Shown: positions 1 to 7,918 of the stretch, piece after piece | Layout of the letters: each line of letters begins with the position of its first letter | Position numbering within the stretch: position 1 is the stretch's first letter | Assembly: GCF_900104185.1 (NCBI RefSeq) | Contig: NZ_FNIZ01000001.1 | Location: 301,327 to 365,326 of the forward strand | Direction: 5' to 3' | Source of the DNA: Halobacillus aidingensis | Lineage (GTDB): Bacteria > Bacillota > Bacilli > Bacillales > Halobacillaceae | DNA length: 64,000 bases | Notes under the pieces: model-generated | The model's database searches: none | What the model was told of the DNA's origin: nothing | Seen by the model: only the letters and a program-made list of their open reading frames with translations | Program-made: the position numbers and the translations under genes

Positions 1-322
1 ACTTTACTTCCCGGGAAATAATCGGGACCAATTCTATTTCCGCTCCAGCCAATTGAATCGTTGCAGGAATGGTGTCAAGGTTACTTACAATCGTACTCGT
101 CTTGACATCAGCCGCTTTCACATCATCAACGAGAACGTCATAGACGCACCGATCCATATCTCCTTTTTCCACACCAATTCCACTGGTCGCATTCCCTTGG
201 GGATCAATATCCACCAAAAGGGCTTTATAATTCAAATGCGCAAGACATGCACTTAAATTGACGGCCGTTGTTGTTTTGCCGACCCCGCCTTTCTGATTGG
301 CGATTGAAATCACTTTTCCCAT
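1..322 (-). CDS. soj: Soj/ParA chromosome-partitioning ATPase, 5' part only
   Basis: This is the N-terminal 107 codons of a ParA-family ATPase; the rest lies beyond the left edge. The deviant Walker A box KGGVGKTT is at residues 11-18, after the usual start [20 protein letters not shown] stretch (Walker A') follows near residue 40. ParA proteins act with Spo0J/ParB on parS DNA in origin segregation and, in B. subtilis, also control DnaA activity. The ATG at 320-322 is preceded by AGGCAGGTG, which fixes the start. noc lies 116 bp upstream on the same strand, with a terminator between them, so soj probably has its own promoter. Its coding sequence contains a Noc-box-like site at 6-19. Confidence 0.95.
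   Translation of the reverse strand, partial: MGKVISIANQKGGVGKTTTAVNLSACLAHLNYKALLVDIDPQGNATSGIGVEKGDMDRCVYDVLVDDVKAADVKTSTIVSNLDTIPATIQLAGAEIELVPIISREVK
6..19. other. Noc-binding-site-like palindrome inside soj
   Basis: The sequence ACTTCCCGGGAAAT matches the B. subtilis Noc-box consensus ATTTCCCGGGAAAT at 13 of 14 positions. Noc itself is encoded about 430 bp away. Binding is inferred from the known B. subtilis motif. Confidence 0.6.
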
Positions 323-390
323 GATGTCACCTGCCTCACTATCTTTTTTATCATTCTACCATTTTATTGAAAGCATTAGGTAAAATGACT

Positions 391-428
391 TAAAAAAAGC
401 CCCATCTCCACATAAGTCAAGATGGGTC
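391..428 (-). terminator. Terminator after noc
   Basis: On the minus strand a CCCATC/GATGGG stem is followed by GC and a run of seven T. It lies between the noc stop and the soj start and separates the two genes. Confidence 0.75.
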
Positions 429-438
429 GTTCAGGCTA

Positions 439-1305
439 TTATTTTTTCTTCCCTTTAGGAATCTTAATTGTAATCTGGTAATAATCGTCGTGATCTTCTT
501 CGTCCGTTTCTAAGTCGATTCCTGTATCGGTCACCATTGTCAAAGATTGGCGAATCGTATTCATCGCAATACGCATATCCTTATTGACGCCTTTCATCTT
601 CGGCTTCTTTTTCTTTGGTGCAGGGTCATTCAATTTAGCAATCCGCTCTTCGGTCTGCTTCACATTCAACTGCTTTTCAATGATTTCTGCCAATATCTTT
701 TCCTGTTGTTCCTCTTCTTTCAAAGCAATCAGAGCGCGTGCATGCCGTTCCGTAATTTTCTTATCCATCACGGCCTGCTGGACAGACTCTGGTAATTTCA
801 AAAGACGCAATTTATTCGCAATGGTCGATTGACTTTTTCCCAGCCGTTGCGCCAGGGCTTCCTGCGTAATCTGATGCAGTTCCAAAAGCTTCGCATACGC
901 GACAGCTTCTTCAATAACGGTCAATTCTTCCCGCTGTAAGTTTTCAATAAGAGCGACAGAGGCCGTTTGTGAATCATTCATCTCGCGGATAATCGCAGGG
1001 ACCGTTTCCCAGCCCAGAGACTGGACGGCACGCCACCTACGTTCACCGGCGATCAACTCATAATCTTCTTCATTTAACCGACGGAGAACGATCGGCTGAA
1101 TCATCCCATGCGTATGTATCGTCTGGGCGAGTTCGCTAATCTTCTCGTTGTTGAATATCGCTCGAGGTTGGTAACGGTTGGGCTGCACGCGTTCGACTGG
1201 AACTTGTACAACCTCGTCGGGGTTGTAGCCTTCTTCTTCATTGTTGTCATTATCCGAATCCGGTTTGTCCCCTAGCCCGAACAAACGACCAAAAGGATGT
1301 AACAC
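439..1305 (-). CDS. noc: Nucleoid occlusion protein Noc (ParB family)
   Basis: 288-residue ParB-like DNA-binding protein. The ParB/Sulfiredoxin nuclease-like domain lies at about residues 35-130, with [10 protein letters not shown] and [14 protein letters not shown] helix-turn-helix follows at about 140-175 ([23 protein letters not shown]). The N-terminus [12 protein letters not shown] fits the membrane-binding amphipathic helix of Noc; this and the overall match separate it from Spo0J. Noc spreads on DNA from Noc boxes, attaches it to the membrane and stops FtsZ rings forming over the nucleoid. The start is GTG, with an AGGTGG ribosome-binding site nine bases upstream. In B. subtilis noc directly follows rsmG; here 14 kb separates them. 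Confidence 0.95.
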   Translation of the reverse strand: MLHPFGRLFGLGDKPDSDNDNNEEEGYNPDEVVQVPVERVQPNRYQPRAIFNNEKISELAQTIHTHGMIQPIVLRRLNEEDYELIAGERRWRAVQSLGWETVPAIIREMNDSQTASVALIENLQREELTVIEEAVAYAKLLELHQITQEALAQRLGKSQSTIANKLRLLKLPESVQQAVMDKKITERHARALIALKEEEQQEKILAEIIEKQLNVKQTEERIAKLNDPAPKKKKPKMKGVNKDMRIAMNTIRQSLTMVTDTGIDLETDEEDHDDYYQITIKIPKGKKK

Positions 1306-1375
1306 GATCAGACACCACCTTTATACGATCGAGCATACGCTGTTTATTGTATATACCCTATATTTTGAAACATAA

Positions 1376-1408
1376 AAAGCGCCGCAGGCTACTCAGCTGC
1401 TGCGCGTA
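1376..1408 (-). terminator. Minus-strand terminator upstream of noc
   Basis: Reading on the minus strand, GCGCAGCAG and its near-complement CCTGCGGCGC form a GC-rich stem, followed by TTTTT. It would shield noc from transcription arriving from the accessory block. Confidence 0.6.
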
Positions 1409-1612
1409 CGTATGCCGTTTTTCATTTCTCTATTTATTTTATCACATTTAATCTATGAAAAGTATGTTCAAGATTGAAGAATTGCTCGTCGGCTTTGTCG
1501 AAAACGCACATTTTCATAATAAGAAACGTGGTTTTCCGCCATTTAACCGTCTCTATTTCATGACTTTTCCTGACAAATATAGTCGATAGATTTTCTAAAT
1601 CCTAAAACTTCT
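1409..1612. other. Intergenic spacer between terminator and repeat copy A
   Basis: AT-rich sequence of about 200 bp in which I see no gene, RNA or clear promoter. Confidence 0.5.
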
Positions 1613-2139
1613 TAAACAATATGGCAGGATTCTTGAAGACTCAGTTTCGAGACTTTTGTTGAGGGGATAGGGCTGCGGGGAATAGCTCGCTTTCCGCGGG
1701 AGCGCGGTGAGCCTCCTCGAGCTTCTCTCTGCGGGGTCTCACCAAGCACTTTTTTCCTCTTCTATATCCGGTTTCGGCGCTGATCGAGGCGCCTGCACAC
1801 TTAAAGTAGGAGTCTCCCCATTCCCCTCCGCCCCTTTGCCATGGAAGATTCTCGAAACCACTTCTGGAAAAATCAGCTTGTATGATTGAGGGAAGTGGAT
1901 AATATAACCCTCTCCACACCTGGCATTCACAACGTAAAAGCTTGATACAGAGCGCTTTATGCATGCTTAGGAGAGAAGAGTGGGAGAAGGAGATAGGCGA
2001 GATCCCGCAGGACGCAGTCCGAGGAAGCTCGGCGCTCCCCCACAGGAAAGCGAGTAGCTTCCCAACCAACCCCGAAGCTAAACTTAGCAACGAGCCCCGA
2101 AAACATCTCGGAACTGAGTCTTCCACAATAGGGAGCTAT
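1613..2139. repeat. Long palindromic intergenic repeat, copy A (full length)
   Basis: About 527 bp, inverted relative to copy C at 48351. The left tip (AACAATATGGCAGGATT, then GAAGACTCAGTTTCGAGA) mirrors the right tip (TCTCGGAACTGAGTCTTCCACAATAGGGAGCTAT). Inside each tip lies a GC-rich arm containing CGCTTTCC and GCGGG(A/G)TCTC motifs, and the two arms are inverted relative to each other around an AT-richer centre. No transposase and no convincing long reading frame is present. It looks like a non-autonomous mobile or structured element. GC-rich intergenic repeats of this general look are common in Bacillaceae; no family name is assigned. Confidence 0.8.
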
Positions 2140-2218
2140 AGTGTGGGAAGTTAGGGAGGAATATAAGGGGGGGATGAATAATATATAGAATTGGACTAAT
2201 TTTTAGGAGGATATTGAT

Positions 2219-2275
2219 ATGCAGAAAAATTCCACAAAACGTTTCACTCAATCAGCAGGGGGGAGAGCTTTTTAA
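2219..2275 (+). CDS. Putative 18-residue leader peptide upstream of the MFS gene
   Basis: A short reading frame, MQKNSTKRFTQSAGGRAF, has a full AGGAGG ribosome-binding site at 2205-2210, eight bases before its ATG. It ends 59 bp before the start of the exporter gene. Its 3' end (codons for A-G-G, 2255-2262) can pair with 2293-2300. That same segment can instead pair with the ribosome-binding site of the downstream gene. This is the arrangement of ribosome-controlled attenuators of resistance genes. Translation of the peptide is inferred from the ribosome-binding site only. Confidence 0.55.
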   Translation: MQKNSTKRFTQSAGGRAF

Positions 2276-2337
2276 TTTTCATTTACGCTTGACCTCCTGC
2301 TTGCATCGGATTTTACATTGCAGGAGGAAACATATTG
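2255..2337 (+). promoter_or_regulatory. Candidate translational attenuator before the MFS gene
   Basis: Segment 2293-2300 (CCTCCTGC) is a perfect 8-base complement of 2320-2327 (GCAGGAGG), which is the ribosome-binding site of the TTG start at 2335. The same segment pairs with 2255-2262 (GCAGGGGG; 8 pairs, one of them G-U) at the end of the leader frame. The two pairings exclude each other. No T-run follows, so control would act on translation rather than termination. Confidence 0.55.
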
Positions 2338-3519
2338 AAAAAGAATACGTTGGCATCCTATAACATTCAACTTTTATTTTGGGCAGAAATCTTTGGAAAT
2401 TTCCGCTTCATACAGCCCGTCCTTACACTATTTTATTTTGCGAGAGGCCTTGATGAGACGATGATCCTTCTCGTCATGACCTTTTTCAGTATAGGAGTTC
2501 TCCTTGGAGAACTTCCTACAGGGGTCATCGCCGACCGGTTTGGTGCTAAACGGGCTTTTCTTATCGGTTCCTTTCTCAGCATTCTTGCCCACGGTTTATT
2601 AATTTTCGCCTTCGATCCATGGGTGTTTTTCGCAAGCAGCTTTCTTACGGGCTTCGCTGCTACGTTTTTCAGTGGGGCAGATGAAGCGCTTATCTATGAA
2701 TCCTTAAAAGAAAGCAATGAAGAGAATCTCATGGACAGGGCGATGGGGCAGATTGGATCGGCACGTTTTATCGTCTCCATATTCGTTGTAATCATCGGGG
2801 CTTTCTTAGCTAAAGATTTGAATGAAAACCAATTCCGACTTCTACTTATGCTCGGTGTTTTCTTCATGTTGATTCAATTCATTTTTCTCTTGTTTATTAA
2901 GAACCCTCCGAACCAAGGTGGGGTGCGGACTCCAATGGTGAAACAAGTGATAGAAGGATATCAGGCCATCCGCAAAACGCCACAAGTACTTTGGATGTTC
3001 ATAAACATCTCTCTTGTTTTTATTCCAGCTGTTGCCATCTTTGAGAAATTTGATCAAAAACTTTTGGTAGATGCTGGGCTCCCTGTTTACGGAATTGGGA
3101 TCGTCTACGCGGTGACCGCTCTCATTGGTTTTGTTGCGGCACGATCGATTGGTTGGATGACAAAACGGGTGACACGAGTACAGCTCCTGTTCATCACAGG
3201 GATCCTTGCCGTCCTATCCCTTACAGCAGCTGCTTTACTACACACTCAGCTCTGGACTGTTCTTTTAGCTATCGTCCTTTTGAAACTTGTGAGTGCCATT
3301 CGCTATCCCGTTTATTCACAGCTGGCCAACGACATTATCCCCTCGAATGTGAGAGCAACGACCATTTCTTTGCTTTCCATCCTGGATTCTGTGTTTGACT
3401 TGGTGATTTTTACAACCGTCAGCGGAGTTGCACCCTTCGGTTTCAAGCCTATGTTCCTTGTTTGTGCAGGGATCGCATTGATAGGAACATTGATTCCTAT
3501 TCGTAAAGCTACGTCATAA
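2335..3519 (+). CDS. MFS transporter, probable drug exporter
   Basis: 394-residue membrane protein with about 12 hydrophobic segments. The MFS loop 2-3 signature is visible as GELPTGVIADRFGAKRAFLIG at about residues 60-80. The major facilitator superfamily moves small molecules by proton antiport or symport; the substrate cannot be read from the sequence. The start is TTG, behind a strong GCAGGAGG site that can be sequestered by an upstream hairpin and that follows an 18-codon leader frame. That regulation is typical of antibiotic-inducible resistance genes and suggests export of a ribosome-targeting drug (inference). It stands alone between repeat copy A and a convergent acetyltransferase gene. 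Confidence 0.85.
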   Translation: MKKNTLASYNIQLLFWAEIFGNFRFIQPVLTLFYFARGLDETMILLVMTFFSIGVLLGELPTGVIADRFGAKRAFLIGSFLSILAHGLLIFAFDPWVFFASSFLTGFAATFFSGADEALIYESLKESNEENLMDRAMGQIGSARFIVSIFVVIIGAFLAKDLNENQFRLLLMLGVFFMLIQFIFLLFIKNPPNQGGVRTPMVKQVIEGYQAIRKTPQVLWMFINISLVFIPAVAIFEKFDQKLLVDAGLPVYGIGIVYAVTALIGFVAARSIGWMTKRVTRVQLLFITGILAVLSLTAAALLHTQLWTVLLAIVLLKLVSAIRYPVYSQLANDIIPSNVRATTISLLSILDSVFDLVIFTTVSGVAPFGFKPMFLVCAGIALIGTLIPIRKATS

Positions 3520-3530
3520 CTTTTCACATG

Positions 3531-3566
3531 AAGAAGCCCGTCCGATACAATCGGGCGGGCTTTGTT
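3531..3566. terminator. Terminator after the MFS gene
   Basis: AAGCCCG(TC)CGAT/ATCGGGCGGGCTT forms a GC-rich stem with T-rich flanks. It can serve both this gene and the convergent acetyltransferase gene. Confidence 0.75.
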
Positions 3567-3578
3567 TCACATGAAACC
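3563..3578. other. Degenerate parS-like site
   Basis: TGTTTCACATGAAACC matches the B. subtilis parS consensus TGTTNCACGTGAAACA at all but two positions. It is weaker than the sites at 5542 and 53074. Confidence 0.4.
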
Positions 3579-4102
3579 TATCCAACATTTTTAATTCTTC
3601 CATACACGTCAATATCTTTATATTCTCCCCAATGATAGATGTCCTGCTTTAACGTTCCCTCATAGCTCAGACCGGCTTTTTGCATGACTTTTGTCGATCC
3701 TGGATTGGAAGTGATTGCTGCCGACCAGATCCGGTTCAACTCTAATTCTTCAAATCCGAAGTCCACGACCCGGATCGCCGCTTCTGTCGCATACCCCAGA
3801 TTCCAATAGGGTTTCCCAACCCAGTAAGCGAGTTCCCCTTTGTGGTGTTTTTCATCGACCCTTAAAGTCATTGTGCCGACAAGCTCATTGGACTCTTTTA
3901 ATATCATTGCCAATGGATATGCGGCCCCTTTTTCTATCCAATCCTTATGAAGGGCGATCCAATCCTCAGCCACTTCAAGCGTGTAAGGATGGGGAACGAA
4001 AGTTGTCGCCGCCACGGCTTCATCTCCTGCTAATTCGGCCACCCGTTCCGCTAAATCATTCGTGTACGGCCTCAAACAAAGTCTCTCTGTATGCAGCTCC
4101 AT
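3578..4102 (-). CDS. GNAT-family N-acetyltransferase (RimJ/RimL type)
   Basis: 174 residues, the usual length of the RimJ/RimL group. The N-terminus MELHTERLCLRPY is the family's typical opening strand. The acetyl-CoA-binding region is around WNLGYATEAAIRVVDFGFEELELNRIWSA (residues about 100-128), and the late NPGSTKVMQKAGLSYEG motif is present. Relatives acetylate ribosomal protein N-termini, amino acids or small molecules; the substrate here is unknown. It is a single gene, convergent with the MFS exporter. Confidence 0.85.
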   Translation of the reverse strand: MELHTERLCLRPYTNDLAERVAELAGDEAVAATTFVPHPYTLEVAEDWIALHKDWIEKGAAYPLAMILKESNELVGTMTLRVDEKHHKGELAYWVGKPYWNLGYATEAAIRVVDFGFEELELNRIWSAAITSNPGSTKVMQKAGLSYEGTLKQDIYHWGEYKDIDVYGRIKNVG

Positions 4103-4270
4103 GCTCCACCCTCCTTCTGTGATATTAACTTTACTTCTAGATCCATCCTGGCTAATCCTTTTTTACAAACAAAGTCGTAATAAAAGTCGATATTTGTGGA
4201 AAAATGAGCACGATAGATAAAAGTTAGGACTGACAGGCGGAATTCCAAAATATGAGAAGCAGGTGATTGG

Positions 4271-4531
4271 ATGGATCTACAACAAAACTACAAAGCGGGA
4301 GACATCGTTTACGTGATTTACAGGAATCCACACACGTATGACGTTGCCAATGTGCAAGAAGCTGCTGTCGTAAACAATCCTGAACAACCAGGGGAATTGG
4401 CCTTATTTTTATATGAAACCTATTTTCCGCTGGATGAAAACATCGCGATTTATGCATCTGAAGGGGAAGCGGAACGTGCTTATCATGATGCCTTTGGCGG
4501 GGGAGCAGAATCGGAGGGGGAGCTGTGGTAA
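4271..4531 (+). CDS. splA: SplA, regulator of spore photoproduct lyase
   Basis: 86-residue protein matching SplA (MDLQQNYKAGDIVYVIYRNPHTYDVANVQEAAVV). In B. subtilis SplA is a TRAP-like negative regulator of splB during sporulation. The gene overlaps splB by 7 bp (stop TAA at 4529-4531, splB GTG at 4525), so the two are translationally coupled. The ATG is preceded by GCAGGTG. I could not settle a sigma-G promoter in the 168 bp upstream. Confidence 0.9.
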   Translation: MDLQQNYKAGDIVYVIYRNPHTYDVANVQEAAVVNNPEQPGELALFLYETYFPLDENIAIYASEGEAERAYHDAFGGGAESEGELW

Positions 4532-5553
4532 AACCATTCGTCCCAGAACTTGTCTATATTGAACCAAGAGCACTCGAATATCCGTTAGGACGTGAACTAA
4601 AGGAAAAATTCGAAAAGATGGGAATTGAGATCAGGGAAACCACCTCTCACAACCAAGTCCGTAATCTCCCAGGAGAAAATGATTTTCAAAAATACCGGAT
4701 CGCCAAATCTACTCTTGTCGTCGGCGTAAGAAAAACACTCAAATTCGATACATCGAAGCCCTCTGCAGAATATGCCATCCCCCTTGCGACAGGGTGTATG
4801 GGGCATTGCCACTATTGTTATTTGCAGACGACGATGGGAAGCAAGCCTTACATCCGAACGTATGTCAATGTCGAAGAAGTGTTTGATGCGGCTGAACAAT
4901 ATATGAAGGAACGCGCTCCGGAAGAGACCCGTTTTGAAGCGTCCTGTACGTCTGATATCGTCGGCATCGACCACTTGACCCACTCGTTAAAACGGGCCAT
5001 TGAATACTTCGGAGAATCTGAACACGGCAGACTTCGTTTTGTTACGAAATTTGCACATGTCGACCATCTGCTCGATGCGAAACACAACGGAAGGACAAGA
5101 TTTCGCTTCAGCATGAATGCGGATTATGTCATCAAATACTTAGAACCCGGCACGTCCCGTTTAGACGACCGTATCGAGGCCGCCGCTAAAGTCGCAAAAG
5201 CTGGCTACCCACTTGGATTCATTATTGCACCGATCTATTTGTATGAAGATTGGAAGGAAGGGTACCGTATCCTTTTTGAAAAACTTCAGGACAAATTGCC
5301 GGACTATGCAACGAAGGATTTAACCTTTGAATTGATCCAACATCGTTTTACAAAACCAGCCAAGCGCGTTATTCAAAAGAATTATCCAATGACAAAGCTG
5401 GAAATGGATGAAGAAAAGCGTAAATATAAGTGGGGCAAATATGGAATAGGAAAGTATGTCTATCAAAAAGACGAACAAGAAGAAATGAAGAACGTACTAG
5501 GTGGTTATATTAATCAATACTTTCCTGAATCCAGCCTCGAATATTTCACGTGA
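4525..5553 (+). CDS. splB: Spore photoproduct lyase, radical SAM
   Basis: 342-residue radical SAM enzyme that reverses the UV lesion 5-thyminyl-5,6-dihydrothymine in germinating spores. The iron-sulfur ligands are C91, C95 and C98 (GCMGHCHYC), and the hydrogen-donor cysteine is C141 (ASCTSD); both fall at the positions known for the B. subtilis enzyme. Start GTG behind GGAGGGGG, inside the end of splA. A parS-like site covers the stop codon and a terminator follows. Absence from the B. subtilis origin region marks it as part of the accessory block. Confidence 0.97.
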   Translation: MVKPFVPELVYIEPRALEYPLGRELKEKFEKMGIEIRETTSHNQVRNLPGENDFQKYRIAKSTLVVGVRKTLKFDTSKPSAEYAIPLATGCMGHCHYCYLQTTMGSKPYIRTYVNVEEVFDAAEQYMKERAPEETRFEASCTSDIVGIDHLTHSLKRAIEYFGESEHGRLRFVTKFAHVDHLLDAKHNGRTRFRFSMNADYVIKYLEPGTSRLDDRIEAAAKVAKAGYPLGFIIAPIYLYEDWKEGYRILFEKLQDKLPDYATKDLTFELIQHRFTKPAKRVIQKNYPMTKLEMDEEKRKYKWGKYGIGKYVYQKDEQEEMKNVLGGYINQYFPESSLEYFT

Positions 5554-5557
5554 AACA
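5542..5557. other. parS-like site at the end of splB
   Basis: TATTTCACGTGAAACA differs from the parS consensus TGTTNCACGTGAAACA at one base and contains the full TTTCACGTGAAA core. It overlaps the splB stop codon at 5551-5553. Spo0J binding is inferred. Confidence 0.75.
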
Positions 5558-5585
5558 AAAACTCAGAGCCCCGCTCTGAGTTTTC
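5557..5585 (+). terminator. Terminator after splB
   Basis: AAAACTCAGAG-CCCCG-CTCTGAGTTTT is a perfect 11-bp stem just after the splB stop, ending in TTTT. Confidence 0.8.
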
Positions 5586-5596
5586 CAATTCCCAGA

Positions 5597-5652
5597 ATAG
5601 CTCCCGATGGTGGAAAACTCTATCTCGATAGGAATCCTGCGGTATAGTTGAA
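5597..5652. repeat. Remnant of the palindromic repeat, copy E (56 bp)
   Basis: The two tips of the repeat family are joined directly: ATAGCTCCCGATGGTGGAAA... at the left resembles ATAAGCTCCCGATTGTGG of copies C and D, and AATCCTGCGGTATAGTTGAA at the right resembles AATCCTGCCATATTGTTGAA. The whole interior is missing. Confidence 0.6.
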
Positions 5653-5739
5653 TAAACTTTGTGATAAAGTGTGATTTTCTAATGGAATAATTTCAGTGCA
5701 GACCACAAACAATAGAGGGAGATAATAAGGAGGATTCGT

Positions 5740-6213
5740 ATGGCTTTTACCATATTTTTCGTATGCGCCTGGTTGATCATCAGCGTCTTCACCGTAATCC
5801 CTAAGCGTTTAACCCTCATAGAAAATACATTCATATTCTTAACCACAAGTGTGATCAGCATCAACTGGACATGGATCATTAACGAAGAGTTAAAGTATGT
5901 GAAAATTACAGAGGATCCTTCGAATTATGCTGGATTTTTAATTTTTCGAAGTATCATCATCCCTACTCTTTTAATGGTTCAAGTGAATTTATACAACCCT
6001 TCATCCTCTCCCGTAAAAAAAGCACTCATTTTAATTGCTTCTGTCCTTTGCTTAGTTTTGCTAACCATTTTATCCAGAGTGCTTGATGTTTCCGATTACA
6101 AAGATTGGAATCTGGGTTTTGATGCCATTTACTATGTGTCCCTCCACCTTTTCAGCATAGGGGTGTCTAAACTGATTAGGAAATCCACACGCATTGAGGT
6201 GAAACAACCGTGA
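5740..6213 (+). CDS. Integral membrane protein of unknown function
   Basis: 157 residues with five probable membrane segments (about residues 2-22, 27-47, 64-85, 95-115, 130-147). I do not recognise the family. Strong AAGGAGG ribosome-binding site. The stop overlaps the next gene's start as GTGA, so the two make a coupled pair of membrane proteins. Their position between splAB and a germination operon suggests, but does not show, a spore role. Confidence 0.6.
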   Translation: MAFTIFFVCAWLIISVFTVIPKRLTLIENTFIFLTTSVISINWTWIINEELKYVKITEDPSNYAGFLIFRSIIIPTLLMVQVNLYNPSSSPVKKALILIASVLCLVLLTILSRVLDVSDYKDWNLGFDAIYYVSLHLFSIGVSKLIRKSTRIEVKQP

Positions 6214-6713
6214 ACTTCCTATGGGAAATCTTTGATAAAAATGAAATATCTATTATGGTTCTCATCGCTATCGCCTACACCATCTTCTTCATCCTCCCTT
6301 TTAAATTCAAACGGGAGATCACTTGGCTATTCATGCTGCTCGGATTTACCATTGGCGTTTTCTTCGATTTCACCATTGGTGGGGGGCTTTTTGACTTTTT
6401 TAAACTTAATGATACGGACCATTATGAGTTATTCGATTTTTGCTATTACTTGATTTTCGCTCCCTTCAGTTACTTTTTCATATACTTTTATGACACATTC
6501 AACGTCAATAAAAAAACATTCATTTTCTATATCCTTTTATGGATCATCGTTGGAGTCATTATGCAGTGGGTGTTTACAAAACTAGGGATTGTTGAATTTC
6601 AAAACGGCTATGAAATTTCTTATTCTTTTGCTGTTTTCGTAATTACGCAGACGTTTACGGCTCTCTATTTTGAACTCATTCGATCACGCTTCCGGGTACT
6701 GAAGAATATCTAA
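6210..6713 (+). CDS. Integral membrane protein of unknown function, partner of the preceding gene
   Basis: 167 residues with four or five membrane segments and many aromatic residues (for example FDFFKLNDTDHYELFDFCYYLIF). GTG start overlapping the previous stop by 4 bp. The family is not recognised. The pair may form a two-subunit membrane complex; this rests only on the overlap and similar build. Confidence 0.6.
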   Translation: MNFLWEIFDKNEISIMVLIAIAYTIFFILPFKFKREITWLFMLLGFTIGVFFDFTIGGGLFDFFKLNDTDHYELFDFCYYLIFAPFSYFFIYFYDTFNVNKKTFIFYILLWIIVGVIMQWVFTKLGIVEFQNGYEISYSFAVFVITQTFTALYFELIRSRFRVLKNI

Positions 6714-6778
6714 AACAAGAATAACCTCCATGGAATGCAGACCCTCTCCCTCGTGGTTATCTATTACTTTGGCGCTCA

Positions 6779-6812
6779 AAAGGTCACCCTTAAAATGGGT
6801 GACCTTCCGTTT
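6779..6812. terminator. Bidirectional terminator between membrane gene pair and gerC
   Basis: AAGGTCACCC-TTAAAAT-GGGTGACCTT is a perfect 10-bp stem with T-rich sequence on the plus side. It lies between two converging units. Confidence 0.75.
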
Positions 6813-6835
6813 TTCCTGATGAAGTTCTTAACATG

Positions 6836-7918
6836 CTAAGAGAAGATGCCGTATTCGATAATTTTCACATCAAACTGAACATCGACGTCTAGTTCAGAGT
6901 AATTGTCCTGCCATTGAGTAAGATCAAAATTGCCTTTACGCGTTTTTGTAAAGTTACCAAGACCGAGCGGGTCGACTTTTTTTTCTTTGAATAATGAAAT
7001 GAGTTCGTCTGCTTCTTTATTAAAGTATTCAACGAATTTCTCTTCCATTTCTTTCGCTAATTTAGGAGTTGCTTTGCGATCAACGCCTGCCATTTCATTA
7101 ACTTCAGCTTTTAATTTCACTTTGATTGTGAACTTAGGATCATCAAGTGGTCCTGTTAGACTATAATCGACGTTTGACCCGATGTTTTCCAACATGAGGG
7201 TCCCCCCTTCAAATGGGAGATCCTGCATTCCTTTAATAAAATTCTCTTTTAACATTTTAAATGTAAATATTTTTGAATCCGGCACTTCAGCGACAAGCAG
7301 ACCTTTTTTAAAAAAAGCGAGACCAGATAGTTCGACAAATGATTCACGTTTTTTAAGTAAAGGCAGGAACGGATCCATTCCCTGTGCATAATACGCATAT
7401 AAAAAATCGTGCAAGCTTGTCGATGGAAAATTATGGAGCGTGTTATTTTCAATGAGCCCCTGAAGATGCTTCGAGGTCGTTTCATCCTGCGTGTATCCAC
7501 TCTCTATCAAATCTTTGGCAGAACCATCCACTACACCTAAAAACATGTTTCTGCTGAGCCGGGGGTCTCGGCTAAGGACATCAACATTATCATCCAAACC
7601 TTTTTCAGCAAGTTCTTTGCTATATAAGGTTACGGCAAGCTTTCCAATGGAAATCGGCTTTGACGATTGTTTTTGAATTTCCACTTCGACATCTTTGGTC
7701 GAATCGGCATCGACCGTCAAGTAAAGTTCCGATGCTGCCTGTTTATCCTCGCTTTTTCCATATTGAGGAATAGATACCGTTCCCCGAATGCGTTCTTCCT
7801 CTCCCACATCATATCCGACAATTTGAACAATTGCGTTCTCTTCGACACTTTTATCCGCCATACATCCGGCCAAAAAGACAACAGACACCATTATAAGAAG
7901 ACTCCAATGTTTTTTCAT
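6836..7918 (-). CDS. Spore germination lipoprotein, GerAC family (Ger(x)C)
   Basis: 360 residues. A signal peptide ends in the lipobox LAGC (Cys19), giving an inner-membrane lipoprotein. The GerAC domain motifs are visible: NAIVQIVGYDVGE near the start, SRDPRLSRNMFLGVVDGSAKDLIE in the middle and ELSGLAFFKKGLLVAEV later. It is the C subunit of a germinant receptor and the third gene of a three-gene operon; its ATG overlaps the B-subunit stop by 4 bp. Confidence 0.93.
   Translation of the reverse strand: MKKHWSLLIMVSVVFLAGCMADKSVEENAIVQIVGYDVGEEERIRGTVSIPQYGKSEDKQAASELYLTVDADSTKDVEVEIQKQSSKPISIGKLAVTLYSKELAEKGLDDNVDVLSRDPRLSRNMFLGVVDGSAKDLIESGYTQDETTSKHLQGLIENNTLHNFPSTSLHDFLYAYYAQGMDPFLPLLKKRESFVELSGLAFFKKGLLVAEVPDSKIFTFKMLKENFIKGMQDLPFEGGTLMLENIGSNVDYSLTGPLDDPKFTIKVKLKAEVNEMAGVDRKATPKLAKEMEEKFVEYFNKEADELISLFKEKKVDPLGLGNFTKTRKGNFDLTQWQDNYSELDVDVQFDVKIIEYGIFS

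Noticed and set aside
1641..2126. Open frames of 60-160 codons inside repeat copies A, B and C
   Set aside because: They lie on both strands of the palindromic arms, lack good ribosome-binding sites and differ between copies; they reflect GC-rich repeat sequence.
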